DNA of 64,000 bases from Diatrype stigma (taxonomy: Eukaryota; Ascomycota; Sordariomycetes; Xylariales; Diatrypaceae): assembly GCA_022225965.2 (NCBI GenBank), contig JAKJXP020000005.1:124001-188000 (forward strand), written 5' to 3'. The position numbers and the translations under genes were made by a program. The first letter of the stretch is position 1. Every line of letters begins with the position of its first letter. The notes beneath the pieces are model-generated. The model searched no databases. It had not been told where the DNA came from and saw nothing but the letters and a program-made list of their open reading frames with translations. This document shows, piece after piece, positions 24,511 to 35,291 of this stretch.

Positions 24511-26434
24511 TTGCAAGAGAATCCCGAGGAGAGACCCCTGAAAACCAAGTTCTATGGTATGATCTATGCAGATCCCATCAGCTTGAAACCGACCTCACTA
24601 TGGTTCCTGGACCAAAGTCGAGAAGGATATATCATAGGGTTCGCTATTGTCTATCACGGAGGTCGGATTCCATCCCCACTACCCAGCCTGACGAGAAGAT
24701 TTAGCATATCTAACACCGTATAGACGGTACACTTCGTTTTGAAGTACCTATGGCTCTCACAAATGACAACCAGCGATGTTCTGGCTTCCTAGAAAGGTGT
24801 ATGGCTGACTGCCTCGCGTCTCACGAAGAGTGTTGCCGGGGGAAGGGTACAGACAGGATGGATCCCTTCTAGGCTTCTTGATGTCAGCATTTCTAGCAAC
24901 CCTGAAATTGTGTGTCTTCGCGAGCGAGACGAGATCTTGTCTCGAGTGGGCGATATTAAGCACATTCTTACCTCGCCTTGAGTCATATGTGGGGGACAGA
25001 AGAGCTTTATACCCTGACGCAAAACACCCCCACGGCGCTGAAGCAAGGCGTGAATACCACCGAGCTTCGGCAGGTCTTCAGGGATGCCATCGCTTTGGCT
25101 CGAAAGTTCAGCGTGAAGTATTTATTGATCGACTCCCTGTGGCAAATATCTTAGAGAGGAGAGTACCTCCATACTCATCAGCTAATCTCCTACCAGCATT
25201 CTACAGGACTCCCAATCCGACTGGGAAGCGGAATCGAGCGCGATAGGGGAAGTCTACCAGCACTGCCTTTGCAACATCGCGGCAAGTTCGGCTGTCAAAT
25301 CGGGGGAGGGCCTGTTCCTTGCGAGGGAGGAGCCGGAGCTAGCCGGAGCAGCACCAGCCACATGGTTCTGGGACCAACGCCATTGGGACGTCTCGATAGT
25401 ACCATCGTGGTGGTTTCTCATGCGACAGATTTCTCTCAGCAAGCGCGGCTGGGTTTACCAAGAACGGCTGCTCAGCCCTCGGACGATACACTTCTCGACG
25501 CACCCGATGTGGGAATGCAGGAAGCTGTTTTCTACGGAATTATGCCCTTCTCCGGCACATGTAGCGATCTTGCCTGAGAAACCTGTGCGGCGGAAAACCT
25601 GCCAAGCGACCTACCACGGTATCTGGCCATGCGATTGGCCGTTGGTCGTATCCGAATACAGCAGAACCAGGTTGACAAGGGCGACAGATAGGCTGGTGGC
25701 GTTTTCCGGAGTTGCGAGGATCATGTGTCGAGCGTTTGGTGCCGAATACTATGCTGGGGTCTTGGGCTGTGATCTACCAAGAGGACTGCTATGGACAGTC
25801 CGATCACCATGTAAATCAGCTCGCACACTTGAGTGCATCGGTACGTCTAGTATAGAGACATAACCTGATCTTGAAAGAAAGAATATACGTAATGCTCTAC
25901 ATAGCACCATCGTGGCCATGGGCTTCGGTCACCGGACCAGTACGTCCTCTCTTCCCGAGAGTTGGGATTTCCGAATGTCTTAGCGAGGTGCTGTCTATCA
26001 AGACCGACCTTGTCACAGATGACCCGTTTGGCCAGGTCTCTGGCGGCGAGTTGCGACTACGAGGGTGCCTATTCAGGCTGTCGTATTCTCCGGCTATTTC
26101 AAAGCGGGATGGCATCCAGACGGCACCGTCCCCCATCTTCGATAGTCGCAAGACAGCCATATTTGACGAGCGTCGTGTAGAAACCCTCGGAGAAGTAAGC
26201 TTCTTTTTGCCCATGGCAGTGTTGTCCGAGTTCGATCCAGCGGCTAAGCCGAGAATCCGCGGGCTGGTCGTCCAGCGTACTCCGGGGTTCCAGAAGTCCG
26301 GAACCTACAGACGGGTTGGCGACGCAGATATGACAGAGGCGGGTAGTGAACGACGCTCGGGTTTTTGGAGCTGCGAAAATTGGACTGGCAGACCGTGGCC
26401 GGAGTCGCAACGACAGACAATTGTTCTGATTTGA
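24511..26434 (+). pseudogene. Decayed HET-domain (heterokaryon incompatibility) gene
   Basis: HET-domain landmarks occur in order but in changing frames. CMADCLASHEECC lies near 24800. WIPSRLLDVSISSNPEIVCLRE near 24860 is in another frame. YLALSHMWGTEELYTL (the classical HET motif) near 24972 is in a third. VFRDAIALARKFSVKYLLID near 25078 follows in that frame. Two frameshifts (about 24840 and 24970) break the 5' half. The 3' half is largely open: after a 55-nt intron that would need a GC donor (GCAAAT at 25142, acceptor at 25196) it reads CILQDSQSDWEAESS, NIAASSAV, SKRGWVYQERLLSPRTIHF, YSRTRLTRATDRLVAFSGVA, LPRGLLW, then YIAPSWPWASVTGPV and ends at 26434. HET genes normally trigger cell death when incompatible hyphae fuse. 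The breaks make a full product unlikely, though sequencing error is possible. The true 5' end is unknown. Confidence 0.8.
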
Positions 26435-26598
26435 CATGGAATATACCATAGAGAGATATGACATGCCGGAGAATACACACGTGAAAATGGGAAATTCGTT
26501 ACTACGCAGTTGTTAATTATATATCACATTAGCGACAACTTATTTAGCTTAAAATCCTCTGGTTGTAATACCTAAGACGTTATGGGGAACCCGGTTAA

Positions 26599-28341
26599 TC
26601 ATTTGGCGCCTCGCTGCTTCTCCATCGCCCGTAAAACATCCGCCGCATTATTCGCATCGCCCTTCCGCTTCTTCGGACCTCTCTTGCGCTTGGAACCGCC
26701 GCCGGCTCCGCCCTGGGCTCCGTCGCCGTCGCCATCCTCGCCCCACCGCGCCAGCTTGATCTTGCTGTTGTCGTTGTCGAAGTCGGCCTCGTCCTCGAAC
26801 CGGCTCGTGCCGAAGCCCATGTCCATATCTTCGAGATCGCGGTCGTCGTTCTGTAGCATTTTTCTCCGCCGCTCCGCCTTCGCTCGCGCTTCCTCGCTGT
26901 CTCGGTCTTTTCCTTCTTCGTCATCGTCGTTTTCCCGGGGGATCGCCCGGAGGGAAGCGGCCTTCTTTAGCGCCGCCTGGATCGTGGGATCCGACATGGA
27001 CGGCGCTTTGAGCGTCTCAGACGACGCCAGCGCCGTCTTGGAATCTTTGAAGTAATTGCGCGGCTCCGCGCTGCTGGCGGCGGGTCGTGGCGGCGGTGGC
27101 ATTGCGTCTTTGTCGAGTTGTTTCGCGCTGTCCGATGGTCGGAGTTTCTTGCTAGACTTTTCGTCTTCTAATTCCCCTTCCTCTTCGCCGGAGCTATCGG
27201 AGCCGTCGTCATCGTCGGAGCCGCTGTCGCTAAGACCCGCTAGAGGGTCGTAGTCATCGCCGGCACCATCGAAGATGTCTATATCCTCGTCTTCCGGCTC
27301 CTCTGCCTTCTGCTTGTAGGCGTCAGGAACCTCCATGCCAAGAGGTTTGGCGTTCTTATCAGGCATCAGCAGCTCCCTGGCTCTGTTTGCTTCCTCCTCG
27401 GCAGCGGCGGCCGGCTGAGCTCTGCGCACCATGCGTTTCTCGTTACCGCGCTCGTCGGTGATGATAAGTATTTCTCTCCCCTTCTTATCTCGCTCTACCC
27501 TCGACCCGGGGGTATTCGCGCCGATCTTCCGGAATTTAGTCCCCAAACTAGATTGCTCCTTGGCCGCCTTGGCCGCGTCTCTGGCGGCCTTCATTTCGGC
27601 CAGAATCTGATCCCTTGTTCGCTTCTTGCTGGGGTTCAGGGGCACTGTCGATAACTGGCCCTTCTTTGATGCTTTTCCCTTCTCGATCGCTGCTATTTCG
27701 GCTTGTTCGAGGCGCTCAAATTCGTCGTCGACGTCTTCGGGCACGGCCTCCTCGCCGTCTTCTTGCTCCTTTTTCTCTTCGTATACATTTTCGCCCTGTT
27801 TTATCCGCTGGAGAAGCTTGAAATCCAAGCCCTTCACTAGATGAGTGCTGGACAAGTCTCCACCAGCAATTTCGATGCGGACCTTGTCGAACGTTTCCTG
27901 GTCGATCTCCTCTTTCTTCAAGGCCTCCTCTAGAGCTTTCAATCGCACAGCTCGTTCGTCGTCTTCTTCGGAAGTTCTGGTGTGAGCGCGGTCTGTATAG
28001 CCCGCTGCAATTTTACTGCCCTTAGGGGCGAAGGACCGGAACTTCTTGTCGGGCTTTTGACTTTGATCGCGCTCGGCTAGTTGTCGCGCGAAGTCGGACT
28101 TGTTCAGGCCTGCTACTGAGCGGCTAATTTTCTGTTAGTAACTTTGAATGTTGAATGATATCACCTCAAGCCAAGCATAACATGTATGGCATATGGGCAC
28201 TTACGGTGTCATGGGAATGCTGGAAGTCTTCCGTGATCCCAATGCCACAGCGCGAGATGGCGATGGGCTAGCTCCATTGCTGCTACTTGATGGCTTTGGA
28301 GTGTTGGCGCCAACGAGACGACGGAATTGATCGTTGTTCAT
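26599..28341 (-). CDS. RED/IK-like spliceosomal protein
   Basis: Two exons, 28341-28205 and 28123-26599, are joined by an 81-nt intron with a TACTAAC branch point, giving 1662 nt in frame and 553 aa. The N-terminus MNNDQFRRLVGANT, then SVAGLNKSDFARQLAERD and KKFRSFAPKGSKIAAGYTDR, belongs to the RED N-terminal domain. The core RDQILAEMKAARDAAKAAKE followed by SSLGTKFRKIG is its most recognisable part. The rest is highly charged and low in complexity, with acidic Asp/Glu/Ser blocks and a basic tail (KRKRGPKKRK) that probably acts as a nuclear signal. By family it works with Smu1 in the spliceosomal B complex. It is divergent from REV1, about 800 bp apart. Confidence 0.9.
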
Positions 28342-29140
28342 GTTGGCAGAAATAATACATGAAGAGAAGATTGGCACTTGTTCAAAATCAGCGGCAGAGA
28401 GCTGAAGATTAGAGGACAGAGGATGGGGGATGGAAGGTTCCAAAGTTTGAAGCCTCCAAGGAACTATTCCGCACCCTATCACTGCCTACCTGCAGGTGCG
28501 ATCGGCATGACTACATACATAGTCTACCAGGTATGTAGGCAGGTACACTGTACAGAGTGGCTTAACTACTGTGGCTGTCGTGGGGGTAAGGTTATGCAGG
28601 TGGCTGTGTGGCATTGGCTAGCGTGGCACCATGTCAAGGAGGTGGGTCTACTAGGTACGTAATAAGTTAGGTCTAAGCGTATGCAAACAATTAAAGTCAC
28701 GGGATGACGTGACTATAAAGATAGAGCCACCATACCTATAATGCCTAGGTGCCTATGTACAATAGGTAATCATCCTACCGTGGCGCGTCGTGAACTCCTC
28801 CCTTGAAGAACTTTCGGAATTTTCGGACCTGACTTTCTATACCTACCTACTTAGGTACTTAGTTACGTGTTGACTTCATGCAAGGCCATTCGAGGCCATT
28901 CGAACCTCAGATATGACACGTGCATAAATTTTGCCATACTCAAACTATCGGCATGAACTCCTTGGCTCCCTATGCCTAATGCTTCTGTACCTCGTGACGC
29001 GTTAGCTGTGGTGAACCAAACCGTACCACTCTGCCACTTCCAAGATGATCTCTCATATGACAGAGGGCCAGGAGTTATACAATACACACTTTTGGCATCT
29101 TCGAGCCGATTTTTGGAATTTTGATCGCTAGCCTCTCATC
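28342..29140. other. Divergent promoter region, RED/IK and REV1
   Basis: This 0.8-kb stretch lies between two start codons on opposite strands. It contains TACCTA/TAGGTA words and a TGACGT-containing segment (GGGATGACGTGAC near 28700) that resembles a CRE/ATF half site, but I cannot assign a regulator. No gene is seen. Confidence 0.45.
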
Positions 29141-32100
29141 ATGGGCAGCCGCCTCGACGCCAATTCCAGTGCTGTGCGCAAGCGCATTGAAAACCACACC
29201 TTCTCGGACGAAGCAGGGGAGGAGTATGAAGGAAGCGCCTTTGGTGGTTTTGATGATTATTTCCGCCGCAAGAAGATCAAGTTGCAGAACCTTGATGCGG
29301 ATCTCCGGTCGTCTTCAGCAGATAAACCTCGGATCTTCAAAGGTGTCGTGGCGCATGTCTCTGGCTATACACAGCCACCACTGCACGTGTGAGTGCACAC
29401 TCTGCCCTGAGTACACCACCATTTAAGATGTAGTCTTTCGCTAATATCGTTACAAAGTCTTCATCGAGAACTAGTTCAACATGGCGCTGGGTTTCTGCAG
29501 TATCTTGATTCCAAGACCATGGCCACTCACATCATAGCATCTAGCTTGCCCCCCAAAAAGGCTATAGACTTCAACAAGTATCGAATAGTAAAGCCAGCAT
29601 GGGTCACAGATTCCATCCAAGCTGGGAAGATGCTGCCATGGTCAGACTACCGGGTCATTGAAGAAACCCCCCGGCAGAAGATTTTGAAGTTAGACGGTAG
29701 CACATTCTCCACCCAATCAGCCACGCAGCAATCACCCCTGGCGGGCTATCGAGAGCAAACGGAACATAGTTTTTATAATAGTCAGCTTAAAAGGATCGCC
29801 GGCACCATTGATGGAAAACACGTGGGCGATGAGTCGCCTAGTCGACGCAAACAAGTCGAGGAAATCGATTCCGATGAAGATGAATCCGATGACCTCGCAA
29901 TCGCTTCAAACGTGTTGGATAAGTCACGTAGCGGCCCGGATATTCTTACCGGTGAACCCATGGAAACTACTGTTTCCGAGGAGTTACCCATGGGAAACGT
30001 CATGCCCGAGAACTCACCTGATGGACCGGTCGACACGCCAGAACCGGGGCATGATGACGAGCCCTCGCCCGAACCAAAGAAGGCTATGACCTCTGAGGAA
30101 CACAACGCTCTATTACTGAAAGACCCTCGGATGAAGAAATCATCTACTGCAAATCCGGACTTCATTCAACAGTATTACTCTGAGAGCCGCCTTCACCATC
30201 TTTCGACATGGAAGGCCGAGTTAAAATCCAGAATGCAGAGACTTGCGGCTGAGAAGGGACCTCGGCAAAAGCCCCCGAAAAAGAAGCCCGGCGCGAGACG
30301 CTACATCATGCATGTCGATTTTGATAGCTTTTTCTGTGCTGTCTCGCTGAAAGGCGCCCCAGAGTTCGTTGACAAGCCTGCAGTCGTGGCTCATGGCACC
30401 GGTACCGGCTCGGAGATCGCGAGCTGTAATTATCCGGCTAGGAAATATGGTGTCAAGAATGGCATGTGGATGAAAACGGCTAAAGACTTATACCCTGACC
30501 TCAAAGTCCTCCCTTACGATTTCCCGGGCTACGAGGATGCTAGCAGATTATTCTACGAATGCATCCTTGAGGTCGGCGGCATCGTACAAAGTGTGAGCAT
30601 CGACGAAGCTTTGATCGACGCGACATCAGTTATCCTTGCTGCAGTCGGCTCTGATGGGTCTGGTGTCGACGAAGGCAGCATCTGGCGGGAACAAGAGAAA
30701 GCAGACCAGATTGCACTTGCTCTACGAGACCGAATCAAACAGAAGACAGGCTGTGCTGTATCAGTGGGAATCGGAGGCAACATCCTGCTTGCAAAGGTTG
30801 CCCTCCGCAGAGCCAAGCCCGCTGGACAGTTCCAGATCAAGCCGGACGATGTTCTGCCCATTCTCGGCGATTTGAAGGTTGATAGTCTGCCAGGGGTAGC
30901 TTATAGCATCGCCGGAAAGCTGGAGGAGATCGGCGTGAAGTACGTTAGTGACGTTCGGCAGACGTCGAAAGAGCGCCTGATTAATACGCTCGGTCCCAAG
31001 ACTGGGGAGAAGCTCTGGGAATACGCTCGCGGCATTGATCGGACAGAAGTGGGAGACCAGCCCATCCGCAAGTCAGTCTCTGCCGAAGTAAACTGGGGAA
31101 TCCGATTCATTAGCCAGGAGGAAGCCGAGGAATTCGTCTATAACCTGTGCAAGGAAGTAGAAAAGCGTCTGCTCAACGAACAAGTCAAAGGGAAGCAGTT
31201 GACGATGAAGATAATGAAACGGTCCGCCGACGCGCCGCTAGACCCACCAAAGCACCTAGGGCATGGCAAATGCGATACCTTCAACAAGAGTGTCTCCTTT
31301 GGCGTTGCGACCCATGATTACCAGGTCCTTGGAAAAGAGGCAGTGGCAATATTGCGCTCATATAAGTTCAGCCCCGGTGACCTTCGCGGCTTAGGTGTTC
31401 AGTTGACGAAACTCGAGCCGATCAAGACGTCTCCGTCAGGTCCGGATGGCAGCCAGAAGCGACTCAGTTTTGGACCCTTCCGAGGCAGTCCTGCATCGGC
31501 AAAGAAGCCGGCCCAGGATCCCATTCAAGAAATCGGCGGTGGTCTAGAAACAAACCAGAGCTCGATGCCAAAGCGAGGCGCATCCGATGACGACGACCCT
31601 ATCGTGGACGATCCCCTCACACCCAAGAAGCCGAGGCCGAAGTCAAGCACGGTGATGCACCCGGCCTTGACAATCGGGCGGGCGAACGAGAAGGACGACA
31701 AGGCCAACACGCCCCTCAACATCGGAGGCACGCAGTTCATCATGCCCAGCAACCCGGACCCGGCCGTCCTCGCCGAGCTCCCTCAGGACATCCGCAGCCG
31801 GCTGCTTAACCAAGGCGGCAACCGATCCAAAACCACCTCCACCCCACCGCAGGCTACCCCGAAGCCGCGAACGACGGAGAGCCCGCCGCCGCCGCCGCCA
31901 CCAGCAGCATTCGACGAGATCCCGCCGGAGATCGACCCGGAAGTCTTCCACGCGCTCCCCGACGACGTGAAAGCGGAGGTGCTCGCCGCCTACCAGCCAC
32001 GGCGATCCCACACGCCGCTGGCAGCGGCACAGCAGCAGCAGCAGCAGCAAACGCTACTCCCGCAGTCCCCGCACAAGAACCGCCTCGTCGAGCAACACCA

Positions 32101-32292
32101 CCAACAGCAACCGCTCAAGAAGATGACGCCGCCCAAGCCGCGCCGCGGCCGGCCGAGCCGCGAGAAGCGAGCCGACGCCAGCGCCGGCATCGTGCAGACG
32201 AGGATGTTCTCGGCTTCGTCGTCGAACAATATGAACAACAGCAACAGCCGTCCTAATCGTCAGCAGCCCGCGAGTGGTGGTGGCGAAGATCC

Positions 32293-32329
<37 letters not shown>

Positions 32330-32989
32330 GAAGAAGAAAACGGGCTGATGGAAGAGCTCGATCCGGCCTTCCTCGCCGAGCTCCCGGACGACGTGCGCCG
32401 GGAGATCGTCGCGGACCACCGGCGCCGGCGGGCGCAGCGGTCGGGGCTCGACCTGAAGCCCCTCCCTGGCGTTTCTGCACCGCCTTCTCACCACAAACGT
32501 CAGAAGCGGAGTCTCCCCGGTGACGAGACGACAGCCGGCGGCGGCGGCGGCGGCGGACAGAACACGCCGAGACTGCAGTTCGCGCCGCGGCCCGCGCGCG
32601 TCGGGTTCACGAGCGGCGGGCTGACGGGCCTGCCGGAGATCCGGGACATGCTGAACGTGTGGCACCGGGAGACTTCGGGCTCCAGGCCGGGTGGGGAGGA
32701 GGAGGAGGAGGATGTGGGGGCGGGGGCCGGCCCGCACGCCCGCGACGTCGAGGTGCTGCGGCGGTACCTGGTGCGGGTCGTGGCGGAGGAGCGAGATATG
32801 GATAAGGCGGTCAAGGTGGTCAAGTGGCTGGAGTATCTCGTCGAAGAAGAGGAGGAGGGGGTGGGGGTAGGGAGAGATGAGGGAGGCGAGGAGGGGAAGG
32901 AGGCGTGGCGGGGCGTCGTGCGGGATATGAAGGATGCGGTGCAGAAAGCCGTGCGGGAAAGGGGGCTGGGATCACTGGATTTGGGATGA
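29141..32989 (+). CDS. REV1: DNA repair protein REV1, Y-family deoxycytidyl transferase
   Basis: Exons 29141-29388 and 29458-32989, with a 69-nt intron, give 3780 nt in frame and 1259 aa. Exon 1 plus the start of exon 2 holds a BRCT domain (IFKGVVAHVSGYTQPPLHVL, THIIASSLPPKK, KPAWVTDSIQAGKMLPW). The Y-family polymerase core follows: HVDFDSFFCAVSL near residue 369 with catalytic acidic residues, NYPARKYGVKNGMW, QSVSIDEALID near 462, and GIGGNILLAKVALRRAKPAG. The tail carries three UBM-like ubiquitin-binding motifs near residues 850, 908 and 1050 (LAELPQDIRSRLL, FHALPDDVKAEVL, FLAELPDDVRREIV) and two glutamine tracts. The C-terminal 100 residues match the position of the Rev7/polymerase-binding domain. 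By family it inserts dCMP opposite lesions and scaffolds translesion synthesis in the nucleus. Confidence 0.95.
32030..32050 (+). repeat. REV1: CAG/CAA trinucleotide run in REV1
   Basis: Seven consecutive glutamine codons (six CAG, one CAA) lie in the low-complexity linker between the second and third UBM-like motifs. Confidence 0.9.
32294..32329 (+). repeat. REV1: Longer CAG/CAA run in REV1
   Basis: Twelve consecutive glutamine codons, eleven CAG and a final CAA, followed by several glutamate codons, directly precede the third UBM-like motif. The purity of the CAG run suggests it is length-variable between strains. Confidence 0.92.
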
Positions 32990-33378
32990 GTGAGGTGTTT
33001 GAAGTATTAAGATGATTGAATGGCGTGACGATTACATTAATGACGAATAGGATGGGATACCATTTTTTGCGTTCACAGTACCTAGGATATATACGTTAGC
33101 ACGCATATTACCCTGAATGGCGATGGTGACCGATCATGAAGCAGAATAAGGAACTCGATTTTTCTTTTTACATTAGGTGGTTTTTCGGTTTTCTCGAGTC
33201 TTGTGGTATCCATGTAATGATGCTCTTTAAGTCTGATTCAAAGCCCATTCCACCGGCTTTTCCCATAACGACAGTTAACACCCCTTTCCACATGTATTGC
33301 CCTCCCTATTTCTCTTGTCTTTTCGACGCCATTTACAGAACCCGATTCCACACCATACAAATTTGTCAGTGGTACCGC
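32990..33378. other. Convergent intergenic region
   Basis: This stretch lies between the REV1 stop and the stop of the WSC gene on the opposite strand. It should contain both 3' ends. I see no gene in it. Confidence 0.5.
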
Positions 33379-34149
33379 TCAAAGGGAGCATCCTACAGCT
33401 AACAGAAATGCGCTGACCAGAACACCAATTGATGTTACTCCGTTGGCTGCCGCGGTCCCGACAGGGCGCCCGTGGTGGGATCCATCGTCGGATCCATGGT
33501 CACCCTGGGTGAGGTTATACAAGACAAGAAGATTGGGACCACCACAGGCTACGCTGAGATTCCCATCACAAGGCGTATTGCACTTAGCATCTGCTACATT
33601 CTCGGAGGCGGCAGCAAGGCCGTCACTGCATGTGCACACTGCGGCGTCTAGGACCGCGTCGTATGCTACGCCCGCGTACTGGTACTGCTCGTCATTGTCG
33701 TGGTCGTAGGCACTGATGGGGTAGCCGTTCTTGACTGGATGAGTTTGGTAAAAGACATTCTTCTCATCTTCGTCATCGATGCGACCCTTGCTGCTAGAAT
33801 TGGTAAAGGACCTGAAGTGCTGCTGCATGGACTCTGCACGGGCCTGACGGGCCACCTTGAGAAAGGCGGCGGAGGCCTTGCAAGCGTACAGGCACGCCTC
33901 CGGCGTCATGCGGCCGGGTGCCGTCACATTCACGCCCGCATCGAGGGCGGGGATCGAGGGGTCCGAGGTGAAGCACCCTATGTAGCCGTAGCCAACTGCC
34001 GTGTTGTTCCAGACGACGGGGGTGTCATCCCTGGCCATGATGCGGACTGTGTTGTTTTCAAACAGATGAGCCGCGGTTGGACTGATGATGGTGCTTAGGA
34101 AAGCACCAGCGGCCATTGTGGTGAGGGGTAGCTTATTGATCCGAGTCAT
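33379..34149 (-). CDS. WSC-domain secreted or GPI-anchored surface protein
   Basis: A single exon of 771 nt encodes 256 aa if it starts at 34149 (MTRINKLP), followed by a hydrophobic signal peptide (TTMAAGAFLSTIISPTAAH). An in-frame ATG at 34257 exists but would put 36 polar residues before the signal. The WSC-like cysteine domain begins at GYGYIGCFTSD, continues with ACLYACK and AVCTCSDGLAAA, and ends with CNTPCDGNLSVACGGPNLLVLYN. A charged insert (about 60 residues with DDEDEKN and DHDNDEQ) splits the domain between the second and third cysteine groups. The tail HHGRPVGTAAANG followed by a hydrophobic end (VLVSAFLLAVG) looks like a GPI signal. WSC proteins are cell-wall stress sensors or carbohydrate binders; this one lacks a cytoplasmic tail, so a binding role is more likely. 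Confidence 0.82.
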   Translation of the reverse strand: MTRINKLPLTTMAAGAFLSTIISPTAAHLFENNTVRIMARDDTPVVWNNTAVGYGYIGCFTSDPSIPALDAGVNVTAPGRMTPEACLYACKASAAFLKVARQARAESMQQHFRSFTNSSSKGRIDDEDEKNVFYQTHPVKNGYPISAYDHDNDEQYQYAGVAYDAVLDAAVCTCSDGLAAASENVADAKCNTPCDGNLSVACGGPNLLVLYNLTQGDHGSDDGSHHGRPVGTAAANGVTSIGVLVSAFLLAVGCSL

Positions 34150-35291
34150 ATTTTCCCGGTGAGAAGGGTTCTTCTTAAGATATTCTTGGGATACTTGTGG
34201 TGGATACAGGGATCTGGACGAGTAGGTAGAGGGTTTGTTTATGTTGCAGGAGTGCAACTGGGTGGGCTAAGCTGACAATCGGAGCAACAGCAATGCCAAT
34301 ATTATAGATGAGAGAACGGTAATAGCAATGCTGTGCAACGAATGATCTGCCTTTGGGAAAAGCAGTGATAAAGCGGAACAGTAGTGATGGTTGAAATCTG
34401 AGGGTTTGGGAAAAGGCAGAAGAGGAGAAGGGAGGGAGGTCTGTCGTCCTGCGAGTGAGGGGAGACTAGAAGCGTCACCTTTTCTGCCTTGGCAAGATGA
34501 GGGAAGGTGCAAGTGAAAACACAAAGTACCTAGATCACATTATTGAGGAAGGCACAATCCCAAGATCCAGGAAAGGGCTGTACAACAACGTCATCCATAG
34601 CAAGAGCGAGAAGGGGATCCAGTGCGTTCGTGGATGATACCTCCTAGGCACTGGTTTCCAATTTGGCAAGCACCTCGGAGTGACATGTTCAGCTGCCTGG
34701 CCTTAACCCTGAGGCATGAAACGTCTGATTATACCTAGGTACTTACCTCCTGACAACATTTTAAAGATGCAGGCTTGCCCAGTCACCTCCTGCTACCTTT
34801 CTTAGGTGGTACATTGCAGGGCAAATACCCCAGCATTGCACCTAGAAGATTGACCCCTTTCTGGACACAATATAGAGCAAATACCAAATGAGCTGGTTGG
34901 TATCTAGCATACGATGATCCACGACGCAAAGGGGTGGATATTTCATATATTTCAGTAGCGATATTGAGTTACCGAAATCACTATGACGAGAAGCAAGTTG
35001 CCGATAATCGTTCTTAACTTCCATGATAACCCAGGCAGACTACAGCACTTGCAGCACATACATCAGTGGAAGGTTCCAAGTAGGCAATGAGCTGATGCTT
35101 GAGAGGTGCTGCTTCCAGGTTCCCTTCAACCAGGCTTCACAAGTTGAGTTCATTCCTGGAAATCGTAATATATAATAGTACTACCTACTTATACATCATT
35201 CATTACACAGACGGCAGCCGCGCATCTTAATATTGGCAGGCATATTTGATCAACATCAGGTCCAGATTCGGCCAGTCATCACCTGCATGTA
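34150..35291. other. Intergenic, no gene seen
   Basis: Promoter and leader of the WSC gene and the 3' side of OCT1. A minus-strand frame at 34267-34524 encodes a serine/leucine-rich peptide without family features, and I treat it as chance. Confidence 0.45.

Noticed and set aside
24860..24885. TAG and TGA codons in the HET gene relic as further editing sites.
   Set aside because: They lie in the wrong frame after a frameshift; the correct frame reads WIPSRLLDV through the same bases.
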